NCBI GenBank assembly: GCA_015680685.1
Contig: MNCI01004872.1
Coordinates: forward strand, 1,279,527 to 1,343,526
Reading direction: 5' to 3'
From: Gnetum montanum
Taxonomy: Eukaryota; Streptophyta; Gnetopsida; Gnetales; Gnetaceae
Length of the DNA stretch: 64,000 nt
Shown: in pieces, positions 46,880 to 58,003 of the stretch
Position numbering within the stretch: position 1 is the stretch's first letter
Layout of the letters: the number at the start of each line of letters is the position of its first letter
The notes under the pieces: generated by a model
Database searches by the model: none
Told to the model about the DNA's origin: nothing
The model's input: the letters and a program-made list of their open reading frames with translations, nothing else
Program-made: the position numbers and the translations under genes

Positions 46880-48360
46880 CACATCTACTATAAAGGTAAG
46901 TATCTCATTTCCTTCTTTACATTAAAAAATAGAGGAGGCTATACCTATAAGGATGATAAAACTTATGACAATCTAAATGATAAGGAAAGATCAAATAATG
47001 AAATTTCCTTTAAAGAAAGCTATGAGATGTTTTTCCATGAAGTTATTTCTTTCAAAGCTTATGTATTGAAATGAAAGATTTTTTCATGTCAAGGGAATGA
47101 AAATTATAGGTCTTAATGATGAATATTTTTATCTCAAGAAAGAAACTCAAACCTTAAGGTTAAGATTCAAAAACTAACCAATGTGATTGATCATATGAGT
47201 AAGAACTCTTTAGAGAAGCCCAAAAACCAAAAGTGAATAGATGAATGTCTAAGAAATTTCACAAAAGAAAAATGATCCAATAAAATCAAAGGTAGAGAAA
47301 GAGGTAGAATTATTTTAATTTTAATTTTGATCTTTATTCTATAGAACATTGGGTATGTGAAGGAAGAGGTCATATGGCCTCTAAATTTCCTAGTAGTGGT
47401 AGGTTAAGGCAAAAGAATAGATGTGATAAAGAGATGAAAAGGACCAAATTCTACACTAATTAGGATGATGGAAAGTAGAAGGATGGTGCAAAGAATTCAC
47501 ATCTCATCTATATGGCTCTCACCGATGATGACGCTAACACCTTAGATGATGAACTTAATGAGGATGAGAGGTTTGATTTATTATGTAATGACCTTTTATC
47601 TTCTTAAAATCTTTGTACAAAGTTTAACAAGAAAGTTGAAACAATAGTTCAAGAAATTTCCTTATGAAATACAACAATTTCTAACCGTATAAAGGAAATC
47701 TAATACCTAAGGGCTGAGAATGAAAAGTTAACGTTGTCTTATGAGCAAGCTAAGGAGGAAATTACAAATGAAAAATTTATGAATGAAAGGATAATCAAGG
47801 GAAAGTAATCCCTTTAGATGGTTTTTGGACAAGGAAGAAGTCTAGAAGATAAAAACTAGACTAGGATGTTATTCTCAAGAAATGGAATTTGCACAAACTC
47901 AATCCCAACAAAACTCTCCAAAAATTAAAGTGACAAGAGGCACTACATCCCAATCAAAAGCAAATTTAAACCAATCAAAAGCTATAGGAAGGTTTGATCA
48001 TTGTAATCACATTTACTACAATAGGAAGATTAGATGTTATTATTGTCATAAATTTTGGCATAAACAATGTGAGTGAAATTTAAAATATTATCACATGAAC
48101 ACCTTGTCATATCATAAGACTCCTTGGTCTTATTCGAATGTGCCTAGAAAGAAATTTTTGCAAGGTAAAAAGGATAGGAAAACATATCACAGAGGAGTTA
48201 AGAAGGTTTGAAGAATTAAGAAGAAGGAATATGGGAAGGAGAAGACACTATCCAAAAAATTTGTGAGAGGAAGCCAAGCCTCAAACATTGAAGAAGTCCA
48301 TGCAAGAAGAGAAATCTTGAAAGAGGAATCTCATTCTCTAGCACTCTAGGCACCTTAATT
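46880..48360 (+). pseudogene. Gag of C2 (Ty1/copia type)
   Basis: The frame is broken but follows C1 gag. Landmarks on the plus strand: VCEGRGHMASKFP near 47,350, a zinc knuckle with its last Cys changed to Phe; SHLIYMALTDDDANTLDDE near 47,500, then FDLLCNDLLSS, shared with C1; a coiled-coil segment near 47,690-47,800 (LRAENEKL, LSYEQAKEEI); an open frame 47,882-48,076 ending in a second knuckle, RCYYCHKFWHKQCE, with shortened spacing; and a basic tail to 48,340. The capsid core that C1 keeps at 43.1-43.5 kb is hardly recognisable here. Two knuckles and a coiled coil are typical of plant copia gag proteins. Confidence 0.65.
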
Positions 48361-49469
48361 CTCAATTGCAAGAAAGGTAAGTTTCTATTTTCTTTCTTAC
48401 TAAATATCATGTTATTATTTAATTTGGAGAATTAAGAAAGACTAAATTATGTAGCTATGTGCTTTCTTTATTTCAAGCTATGGAATTTTAGCTCTAGTAA
48501 TTTACAAATGTTAAGATAAGTGCTTATAAGAGAAGATATTTGGTACTGTTGCAATATTTGATTATGATATCTCTTGTGCATGTATGAACATGATGTGATT
48601 AATCTTATAATTAAATGAAAGTTTATGGTACTTATAAACGTGTAAAGTTTTTTTTTTTTTTTTTGAAAAAACATATTTTAGATTCTTAACTTTTTTTCTA
48701 TATGACTCAAAATTAAAGGCCTTGTGTTAAACTTTTATTGTACATTTTTCTTTCCTTTGATATCACAAAGCTCATTTCTTTTGGAAGATTAAAGCATTTG
48801 AGTTGGTATCTTTGATGAAAATCATAAATCTTTTGAAGAAACATTTCTAGAGGAACTATTAGTACTATTAATAGGAGACACTAGTCTCCACACTTAATCT
48901 TAACATTAATTTGCAAGGATAGTACCTCTCTTGTGAGTATTTAATCTAATTCTTGAAATTTGGATAGGCATGTATTTATACTCTTGCCATGGAATTTCTA
49001 TGCCTTATCATTCTTTTATTCTTAAGAAGGAATAGAATACTAGGTGATTATAGAAACATGAGATATTGGTTTATTTGTTACTAATCGCTTATTAGTTCAA
49101 AAAGACAGGTTACATGATCCTAAATGCTCAAACTTTGGACTTCAACCTTTGGTTTTAGATACTCTTGGACATTAATTGAAAGGCTTGGCTTAGTTATGTT
49201 TGGATTATTTGTGACAAATTAGTTTTAACTTTGTTTATGCACAAATAAAGGGCAGCTCTTAATGAAATGTAGATTTTCATCATTAGCCTATGAATTAGGT
49301 ATCCTAGAAATTGCTTTATCTAAAATTTGATATATCTTTTATATGATGAGTATGTATGTACTTGGAAGTATATTTAGAAACCTTTTTAAGGTCTTAATTG
49401 GATGAAGATTGTGCATTCTTTTGATCTATCTTTTTTCTAGGCTCTAATCCTTTTTGTTCATGTCCAAAA
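48361..49469. other. C2 3' noncoding sequence
   Basis: No gene can be named. A run of about 15 T lies at 48,650-48,664. The end (AAAAATGAGGAGAAATAT, about 49,466-49,485) is the element's probable polypurine tract, like that of C1. Confidence 0.5.
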
Positions 49470-50555
49470 ATGAGGAGAAATATATTTTCTTTTCATGATT
49501 ACACTAACTCATTTTCTTAATTTTTGAACATTACCAAGAACAATGATATTATGTTATCACAAATGGAGAATAAATGATGTTTATGTGATTATTGTGTTTT
49601 CAAGACAAGAACATGCATAAGGACTCGAGGAAGCTTGGACAAGAACTCAAAGAAGCATGGATATCATGGACAAGGACTTCATAAGCAAATTAGAACATGA
49701 AGACTAAAGCTAAATGAAGGTATTCAAGATATTTAAAGAAAGATAAATGTATCTATTTTTGTTGATTTTTGTTGAGGATGATTCTTGGATGTTTTGGCAT
49801 ATTTTAGAGTGTTTTTGGCTCATTTTGATAAGTCTAGGAATTTATTGGATCTATGGGAACTTGTTTGGAGGCATCTGGAGGTTCCTAGCATCAAAACAAG
49901 AAGTTTTATTTTTGGAACCTATAGAAGAGACATCTCCTTAGAGATGTCTCCCTTGAAGAGTAGAAGTCTTTCAAAAACAAGAGACGTCTTCCTATATTTA
50001 AGGTCAAATTCCTAGAAACATCTCAACCTTAAAGGAGAAATCTACACTAATAGTTAAGTGGCCATTGGATGAATTCTGGGGTGATTTTGAAAATTTCAAA
50101 GCTATAAGAAAACATCAATTCTTTGGAATAGTGCAAGTGAATGCGTATGAATGTAAATAGTCTACATCAAGCCTTCATTGTCTAATCTATTGTATCTGCA
50201 TACTTCATTGTAACATCATTTGTATTCTGGTATTGATTGTTTTTGAACTGTACCTCAAAGTACAAGGACCTATAATTTAATTATATTATTTTCTTGTAAT
50301 TTTGTTTTCTCTATTATTGAGCTTGTTGGGACATAGTCAGGTCAAGTGGATTTGTTATGATGAATCGCTCCAATGTGGAGCTTAGAGCTTCTATAGGGTG
50401 TAATTCCCTAGTCTAGAGGTGTGCAAGTGAACTATCCTCTGAGTGTGAGCTACCCAAGTTAGGGAACCACATTAAATTTGGTTGTGGATTTTGTGGCTAT
50501 AAATTTTGATTTGGGGAACTTATTCATCCCTCCACCCTAAGTTCTACAATTTTCA
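49470..50555 (+). repeat. 3' LTR of C2
   Basis: It matches 45,525-46,752, with GGAAGCTTGGACAAGAACTC, the GAGATGTCTCCC cluster (49,925-50,030), CTACATCAAGCCTTCATTGT and GCAAGTGAACTATC words. It lacks the duplicated segment of the 5' LTR. Its beginning is worn and the start is approximate. It ends TACAATTTTCA, followed by AAAGA. Confidence 0.75.
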
Positions 50556-50890
50556 AAAGAAATTTTACTTAGAGAGCATTAGAAGTAATTATCTTGATTT
50601 TGAATTTTGCTATCTTATACCTAAAATTTCAATTAGATCTTGTAGCCTAATCAACAAGCTTCACTTAAGCTTACATTAACTTAGAATAAAAGTGGGAGAT
50701 GGATTAATCTTCCTAGAGAAAAATCCACATGTAGGGTTTGTGGATTAATAGCTCTTGAGGATGTGTACCATGTCTTTTTTATTTTTCCTTTAACTAATGA
50801 TCTCCACCAAAAAATATAATATTAAAGTAAAACGTTTGTATGAATTATTTTTATTACATCTAGTGTTTCTTAGCTACTTTGTTAATTATA
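50556..50890 (+). pseudogene. LINE L1, piece 4: C-terminal zinc-finger-like end
   Basis: Following the AAAGA duplication, the frame resumes with a basic segment and, near 50,680-50,790, reads SGRWINLPREKSTCRVCGLI and LEDVYHVFFIFP. LINE ORF2 proteins of this kind end in a C--C...H...C knuckle with pattern GR----PREER-C--C-----EDE-HF---C. The last Cys is lost (FIFP). The LINE end itself, with poly(A) or target duplication, was not found; the protease of G0 resumes within about 50-100 bases. Confidence 0.7.
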
Positions 50891-50919
50891 TTTTCATTTT
50901 TCATGAAGTGAATGTCCTT

Positions 50920-51623
50920 TCAATTTAATAGATCATTTTATATCTACAAACATAATAAAATATTTAGTTTCAATTATTGTTTCATATGTCTAGAAGAATA
51001 TAACATCATATTAGGAATGGATTGGTTATCTTACTATTAGGATCTGTTGGATTGTTAATGCAAGATGATTTTCTTGATGATAGATGATGATGTTTAAGTA
51101 ACCATGTATATTAGACCATGTAATTTTATGTTGGATCTTATCTTGTCAAGGTTTATCACTATTTGTTATGAAAGGATCATTCCTACTTCATAGTTTTTGT
51201 CAGTGAACATTTTCTTATAAGGGATCAATCAAATTCCTATTATTCATGAGTTTCCTAATGCCTTCCATTCAAAGTATTTTAATTTTTATCTAAGGTATGA
51301 TGTTAAGATTGTGATTGTTCTTAAACTAGGTGTTGAATCTATTTCTAAATTCCATAGAGGATGTCATTAGTTACATTAGCTAAACTAAAGGTTAAACTTT
51401 AGGATTTTCTAAATAAGAGTTTGATTCATTAAGTGTATCTTCTTAGGATCATCTTATTCTCTTTGTTAAGAAGAAAAATGGTAGCATGAGGTTATTCATT
51501 GATTAATAATAACTTAGCTAGGTAACTATGATGAATAAACATCTTTTTCCTCACATAAATGATTTTTTTAATTAGTTGAAAAAAGATTGGATGGTATTGA
51601 AGATAGATCTAAAGTTAGGGTAC
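50920..51623 (+). pseudogene. G0 protease end and RT start
   Basis: Near 50,990-51,040 the plus strand reads EEYNIILGMDWLSYY, the gypsy protease flap block D-ILGMDWL. Then come IPIIHEFPNAF near 51,225 (linker before RT, family: P-V-EFpDVF), an LFVKKKNGSMRLFID stretch near 51,465 (the LFVKKKDGS-R-C-DYR block of RT), and KIDLKLGY at 51,597-51,623 (family KIDLRSGYHQ). The gene is cut here by N1, between the Gly and Tyr codons, and resumes at 58,985. Stops include TAA and TAG at several points. The pattern fits a chromovirus (Tekay/Del-like). Confidence 0.8.
51619..51623. repeat. Left target duplication of N1 (GGTAC)
   Basis: GGTAC before the left LTR and AGTAC at 58,980-58,984 after the right LTR are a 5-bp duplication with one G/A change. 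Both copies are part of the G0 RT codons Gly-Tyr, which shows the insertion point exactly. Confidence 0.8.
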
Positions 51624-52602
51624 TGATGAGTGGCGAGGTACCCCTACACTCAACCATACGAAATGAGCGTAGCACATGCGATCCAGTTGAACTCCACAGA
51701 CTAAATGCCTATACACCCCATGGAACACTTGGGGTTAATCATTCGTTGTCTTCCCAGACTTACTTGTAGTTGTCACGGTGTATGGTTAAGTAAGTCCGGG
51801 GTATATGATTTTTATATATTTTCTATTTTTCTCCTATGCTATCGAGGTGAAGGGTTGAGAAACTAACTAACTCTAACTAAGGACTAACTCTAAATTAACT
51901 AGCATTAGCATCTATTCCCACTTACCATACACACCCTGCACTAAGAAACTATGGCTACCAAACGCTAATCGTTACTGGGATCACCACACGTAACGCACGT
52001 GCTCGAAGTGGTCATACAAAGGCACTTAACTAGCCTAAACGTGATGAGCAGCCAATTCCTTGACTAGCCGTACACATCGATAGATGCTCGTAATCAATTC
52101 ATGCTCTTCTTGCGTTCTAGGAGTTGAGGGTGAGAGAGACTAATCACGATGAGCAGCCGATTTCTTGATTAGTCGTACACATTCTTCAATGCTTGTAATC
52201 AAGTCATACTCATGCTGCGCTAATGCAAGTAATAAATAATAGGTAGGAAATAACAAGTAATAAACCTATTCCATGCACTGCAAGTTTTATCCATAAAGCT
52301 CATCTTTATTGCCGTACACAACTTGCGTTCAGGTACAAATTACTCGAATAAAGATCCGTTCACTTAGGGACTCCTACTATGGGCACATGGAAAATATTCT
52401 ATCTCTAGAGTGATCAATCTACTAGAGTTTCCCTACTTTAAGCCTAGGATGGGAAATAAGGGGAGTGTCGCTTCCTATTTATAGATTTGGTAGTGGACCA
52501 CGATATTGCAGGGGAAGACATGATATCGTGTACGTGATATCGCATGGGATGCGATATCGCGATGACTGCGATATCACGGCTCATGCGAATCACGTCTCAT
52601 CA
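51624..52602 (-). repeat. 3' LTR of N1
   Basis: It starts TGATGAGTGGCGAGGTACCC and ends CACGTCTCATCA on the plus strand. On the element strand it carries a TATA box (complement at 52,477-52,484) and an AATAAA signal (complement at 52,305-52,310), in the correct order for U3-R. GATATC-centred palindromes at 52,500-52,580 are partly worn. Confidence 0.9.
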
Positions 52603-54331
52603 TACCCCCATGACTAAATAAAAACTTGTCCTCGAGTTCCTTACAATGATATCGGGAAGGTATGGAAATATTAAGGGGAATGGAACTAATGGGATGATAT
52701 GTGAACGGATCATTATTACAAGACTTGACAAAACTAGTATTCATGACAACAAGGGTGAACACCTTATTACAATGACATCAGGCCTTAGTTGGCAGCTGAG
52801 AAAGAGAGAGAGAAAGAAGTGTTGCTGCTACCAACGCCAAGATTGTGCCTTAATTATCCATCCATAAGCATGCCATCGATCTTTCTCCTTGCATAGCTGC
52901 TTCAGCACTGCTCCATTCCAACTGTTTGCTCCAGATCCAATCCGTTGTTGCATGATCACCATCTTCACACACAACACAATCTTATATTAGCAAGGGTAAT
53001 TGAATCATCGTGTAATTGATACCTTGCTTCGATGGAAGTCCATTGGCTAGGTTGTGGTATGGCTGATTTGGATCGGGAGATACATTAATGATGACTACCG
53101 AAGGTGTAGGGATTAGGAAGAAAATCAAAAATTTTGGAGCTAGGAGAAAATCAAAAAAATCAGGCCCCGTACCCCCATGACTAATCGCGAACCTCCAGTA
53201 GTATTAGAATGGAGAAAGAAAAGGAGTAAGAAAGATAGATAAAAAGGGGCAACTATAGAATCGATCAAATGGATGTCAAGATGGTAATGAAAAAAATAAA
53301 ATTAATTGCAAAAATGTTAAGGGAAAGAATTTAACTAATGCTCCAAATAGGAATGTCAGTGGGTCCTCCCCAAGGTAGGCTCATGCCTTTAATGCCCTGA
53401 CAAACCCACATTCAAAGAGTTCGTAGGCCCTGGGAATGTCATTTGGAACAAGATTTAAAGTCTTAACCATAATAATTTACCGAAAAGAAAACAATGCATC
53501 AACCAAAATATATACACTAATGATAGAAACGGCAATGAGGTGAACGATGGAGAGAAGGATGGAGAAAAAAGAATGGAATGGAATCCCAAGAACAAGGTGG
53601 TGTACAGCCCCTTATGTGTTTCATGATTAATGTGACTTGGCAAGTCTCATTCCAACTCCAGCCTCAAACCAACCACAACCAGTGACTTCGCATCAATGCA
53701 TTCGGCCGAACCATCCTCTTGAATAACAAGGATGCATCTCCAAAGAGCCACCACCATTCTGACGAAAAAAAGGAGGGAATGGGAAGCGAGAAGGGCCTTA
53801 GTTAGAGGGAACATTTTTGGTTCCATAACTAGTGCTAGTTGCCCAAGTTTATTTCGTCTAAGGGGTGTGCTTTGAATTCTCACTTTTTTTTTATGTGTGA
53901 GAACCACACCATGCAAAGACGTTTTATTTTTATTGTCTCAGCTTCCAATAATTAGGTAACATCGGAACGGAAAGAAAACTCAAGAAGAAAACATCCAAGA
54001 ACCCAAGAGAATGACCAACAAAAAAGCATCAAGTTCCCTTGAAGTCACACCCTTTTCAATCCTTGAGTCCTTCCTTAGTTTGAGAAATACCCGGGCACCG
54101 ATTCGTTAAATTTCTTACTAGAAGGGGACTGTACATTTCCAAGCCAAGAGAGACCATAGAGTGTTGTGGAGGGATGGATGAAGTGATCTCATTGCCTACC
54201 ATATCTAAAGAAACATACCTTAGTATCAACATTGTGACTTAAACGTAAAAACCAAACATTAGCAATCAATATGAAAATAGTTCATACCATCAGTCCAAAC
54301 ACTTATTATGGGACAAACTTACAGGGTGGAT

Positions 54332-54351
54332 CACACACACACACACACACA
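54332..54351. repeat. (CA)10 microsatellite
   Basis: Ten CA units, interrupting N1 after its protease. Confidence 0.9.
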
Positions 54352-54371
54352 AAATGGAAAAAGTATAATGA

Positions 54372-54505
54372 TGTTGTAAAACAAAAATTAGAAAAGTTAA
54401 AGAAAGTTGTAAAACAAAAACTTAGAAAAGTAAAAGAAATTTGTAAAGCAAAAATGTGTAAAAAAAATGTTGTAAAACAAAAATGTGTAAAACAAAAATC
54501 AAAAA
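54372..54505. repeat. A-rich tandem array in N1
   Basis: Repeats of about 33 bases and of shorter derived units built on TTGTAAAACAAAAA and AGAAAAGTTAAAG. The array directly follows the CA repeat. On the plus strand it yields a Lys/Val-rich open frame that is a by-product of the repeat. Confidence 0.7.
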
Positions 54506-54639
54506 ATAACTGAGGGCTCCATATGATTAGCAGAGGTGGCCATCTTCCCCATGACTGAGTTGTAAGGGAGAGATCCGAAATAATGAGCATCTGTTTGAAT
54601 TTCTAAGAAGTGTCCAGCTTCTCCCAATTGATGATCTTA

Positions 54640-55355
54640 GATTAAGGGGTGGAAGTTGGTGACGCTCATATTCCAATGTATATATGCTTTCATTATGGGC
54701 ATGGGTTTCCTCAGTTCATTCCATGCATATTTGGTTTCTCCTTCAAGTAGCTGTCAACCACGGGGTGTCTACTACTGGTTGTGTTGTTTCTACATACAGG
54801 CATCTTTGTTTCAAAATTTCAAGGGCACACCTGTTACATGGAGGCATTTCCTCCATGTCATCACCCGATGAATCACTGTATGTGATGCATGGAACTTTCC
54901 TCTTCTCGATCTTTCCACAAATGTTTATCTTAGAGATTTCCAGGGAAAGATCGCGGATTCTAAGGAATGCATCTACTGTACTCAGCCATGCCCTTCCCAT
55001 TATTATTGGGATGTCCCCTTAATTTTTGTTTACTTCAATCACCAGAAAATCAGCTGGGTAAGACCAACCACACATAGTGGTAATGATGTCCTCCACCAAT
55101 CCCAAGGGAATGGTGATGGACTGGTCTGCCAGCTCTAGTTGAATATTGCTCTTCTTGAGTTGGGGCAGGTTCCAAGCATGATGCATCTCTCGTGATATTA
55201 AATTAACTCTGGAACCTGAGTCAAGAAGAGCCCTATGTGGTTCATTTCGGATGATTTGTAAATAGATTAAGGGACTCCTAAGGTCAGTTAGTTTCCTGGG
55301 AAGGTGGCCTACCTTGATCCAGTCAATTACGGTATGCGTTAACATAACCGTATGC
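54640..55355 (-). pseudogene. Retropepsin of N1
   Basis: Minus-strand frame with the protease active site ALLDSGSRVNLIS near 55,215, keeping the catalytic Asp-Ser-Gly, then NLPQLKKSNIQLELADQS and a WSYPADFLVI block; one stop (after VNKN, 55,019) precedes PIIMGRAWLSTVDAF, the flap block (family: ILGRPWL). The PCITYSDSS segment at 54,870 follows. The closest relative in the window is the old copy at 1,190-1,700. Of the proteases here this is the best preserved, with only a single stop in the core. Nothing of RT follows. Confidence 0.8.
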
Positions 55356-57861
55356 GTTAAGCTCTGATTTTGGACGGAAGGGTGCTCTAAAGTGTTAGAT
55401 GGTGGAGGAGTGTACATGGGCTCAACCGCTTCTTGTTGCAAGAGTTTGTCTGGGCTTTTGGTTCTGAAGAAAGGTCTTCTCTCTTTACAGTGTCAAAACT
55501 AGCGGCAGGTTGGATATTTACAGCTCTCGCAGTGTGACATTGCTGTAGTTGAGGAGGAAGTTCCCCTTGCATTGTTGGAGCAGGAGGTGTTATGGGAACT
55601 ACTACTAGTGGAAGAGGTGTGAATGCATTTGGAGGATGGTGTGGGTATGGAGTGTCTCCCGGAGGAGAAGGGTTGCTTCTGAAGTACTCCCGAACTTGGT
55701 AGTGACGGTTGGGGGTTGTGTGACTCATAGAGTCACTTGGAGAAATCGGCTGCTGCACATAATAACCATAAGGATCAGGCTGTCGATAAGGGTATTTTTG
55801 TGTTGGTGGTGGCATCCCCCATAATTGTGGGTATTGCCACTGCTGATGCTATCCAATGGGCTATGGTGGAGTTCCACTTGGATAATACGTTAAGGGTTGG
55901 TGAAACTGCCTTGGGTTACCTTGTGGATAAGGTAACCATTGGGGTGTTTGCCGTTGGTTGAGTCTTGGATTAAGTGCATCCACCCTAGACTCCTGTAGAT
56001 GTGAGATGATGGGGCAACATCCCTTAGGATGGTCATAGTGGTAGATCTCACATCCACTATCATCGTCTATGTCAGAATCCACAGCCACATCGGAGTTAGT
56101 GATTTTCTCGTTACCCTTCTTATGTGCAGGGCTTAAATCACTCCACTTTTTCTTACCTTTTTCACTACTTTGTTCAACCTTAGACTCTTCTACAATTTTT
56201 AAGATAGTTTCAATTCTTGAGTCTAAGGAATCCCACATTTGGTCTACCTTGACCGATATCTCGGTTGTTAATTTTTGGATCGGCAAGGTTTTTTAGTTCA
56301 CCAACTCTTCGAGTGGTGACTCATCCTCCTCATCACAAAATATCACTATCCTCATTTCGAAGGGAGGGATCACGATTGTACTCTTCTGCACTTTCCCTTT
56401 TACATAGTTCATCCTCTTCTTTTGCTACTTGTTCCAACAAGCTATGTACTTCATGGGCTCTAAGTTGTGAGAGTCTCCCTTGGGCGTAAGTGCCAAGGGT
56501 TCTTCTAGTTTCATGCCTTAGCCCATCCACGATGTGGCAAAGTTGATCCCGCTAAGCATACCCATGGCCTGGGCAATGATGTATCAATGTATAGTAGTGG
56601 GCCATAGCAGCATCCAAGGGTTCATATGTACCTTGATTCCAGCCTTGGAATTTCTTATGCAAATTGGACACTCTGGAGTATGTTTGATACTTCTCGTTGA
56701 ATAGTTCTAGCATCGTACTCCACCTCCTGATGGTTTCCAGTTCTAAGGACCGATACCAGCACTCTGCTTCCTTGGTGAGTGTCCTTCGGAACAACTTAAG
56801 TTTTTGCCACTCATTTTCTATATTCTGCAAGGCACAGGCATCGTGGAATGCCTGTAAATGATTTTGCGGATCAGCATTGTATCCCCCTTCAAATCATGGG
56901 ATGTTATTCATGTCTAAACGCCTGATCCAACTATCTTTCAAATGCCTTGTGGGAATCCTAACTACCTCCGTGATGTTAAGCATACTTTGGGTTGCAAGTA
57001 GGGGCTCGTCATGATCATCTCTTTCATGACACCTGTGATGTCTACGTTGTTCCCTACTCTCCCTACCTTCTTGCCCTTGTCCTCTCTCTCGACTTTCCGA
57101 TTGAGGTCTTTCATCCTTCTTACCTTTATCCTCACCTTTATGTTCATGATGGCTATGCCCAGATGTGGAAGGAGAGGGTGAGTGATTGAAGAAGGAGAAG
57201 AAGAAGGGGAACCATTGCCATGACGATGTTTCTTGCCTTCTCTTCAGCTACTGGGGCCCCGATCATGGTGACGATCTAAGTGCCCATCCTTAGCATAAGT
57301 GGTTGTTCCCTCTGTGAACAGTTGGTGTTCACGGGCATCAGAAATAGGGATATGTATCATTGATCGTAGATTCTGATACCCAACCTCCTCACCGTCGTTA
57401 GGAGGAGGAACATCATTTGTTAAAGAACCCGTGATAAGGGGTTCCTCATCTCCTATTTCACTAAGGACGTGCGGGACCTTGCCCTTCAATAGTGCATGTT
57501 GACTCTCCTTCCGTAAGTCCCTCATACGTTGGGCATCTATGGGATAATAATTCCTCATATCAAAATATTTTGCAACATATTCAGCAAATAGTTCTTACAT
57601 GCCAATCTGTGCCAAGGCATAGAAAACCATGCAAGAGACTGATCGATCTGGGGGTAACACGATGTTACCTTGCAAATCTCTCCATCGCAGCTGTTCATCT
57701 TGATGGAAGATAAAAGTGAAGTATGGGATATACTCATCGAGATGAGTATAAACTATCTTGTATTGTTTAGGACTTGGCTGATTTTGGTTATGTTTTTTAT
57801 CTTGATGACTATCTTGTGTATGTTCCTTAGGTGGCGAGTTGCTCTTATGAGAAGAAGGCAT
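55356..57861 (-). pseudogene. Gag of N1
   Basis: The minus strand encodes a gag of about 830 codons broken by about six stops or shifts. It starts at ATG 57,861 (MPSSHKSNSPPKEHTQD). Next come a PPDRSVSCMVFYALAQ segment, a Arg/Glu/His-rich charged linker (56,962-57,180), and the gag core at 56,540-56,930: NADPQNHLQAFHDAC, LFRRTLTKEAECWYRSL, LFNEKYQTYSRV and NQGTYEPLDAAMAHY. The core fits retrotransposon gag, with the W(Y)--L and F---Y blocks. An acidic linker, the IYHYDHPKGCC cluster near 56,040 and a Pro/Tyr/Gln-rich tail (55,400-55,830) follow. Stops after IGM (57,595) and PSS (57,244) look like single-base changes, so the copy died recently in relative terms. Confidence 0.8.
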
Positions 57862-57982
57862 TTTTATCGGTGTTCTATTTCACTGTTATATAAATTTTTT
57901 ATCTTGATTAACCCAAAGATTCGTTAAGGCTCAGAACGATGTGAGTGATATCCCTTATGTTCTATTCAGCGCACAAACACTT

Positions 57983-58003
57983 AGTCCCCAGCAATTGCAC
58001 CAA
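57983..58003 (-). other. Primer-binding site of N1
   Basis: On the minus strand the bases directly after the LTR are TTGGTGCAATTGCTGGGGAC. Plant gypsy elements often have TTGGCGCCGTTGCCGGGGA at this place, so the site is recognisable with several C-to-T or G-to-A changes. Confidence 0.7.

Larger units (their letters stand above)
45525..50555 (+). mobile_element. Element C2: gag-only Ty1/copia-type LTR retrotransposon
   Basis: The element is of the same family as C1 but in plus orientation. Its LTRs lie at 45,525-46,752 and about 49,470-50,555. A perfect 5-bp duplication AAAGA flanks it (45,520-45,524 and 50,556-50,560). The internal 2.7 kb has a primer site, gag with two zinc knuckles, and a purine tract; there is no room for copia pol. 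With its complete ends, this is a non-autonomous, gag-only element that would need enzymes from a relative. It is inserted in LINE L1, 744 bases downstream of C1. Confidence 0.8.
52603..54600 (-). other. N1 noncoding region in place of pol
   Basis: In element orientation this lies between protease and 3' LTR. Minus-strand open stretches (53,455-53,643; 53,647-53,916) show no family likeness. No RT, RNase H or integrase block can be found on either strand. It contains the CA repeat and the tandem array listed separately. The purine tract TGGGGGTA sits directly before the LTR (52,603-52,610). Confidence 0.6.

Noticed and set aside
51587-51769. Open frame crossing the left end of N1
   Set aside because: It joins G0 RT codons to LTR sequence across the insertion boundary, so it has no meaning as a gene.
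53455-53916. Two open frames in N1 as possible extra genes
   Set aside because: They show no conserved motifs, one is hydrophobic by base composition, and the old relative of N1 has nothing comparable there.
54271-54590. Lys-rich and Phe-rich open frames on both strands
   Set aside because: Both are products of the CA repeat and the A-rich tandem array, not genes.
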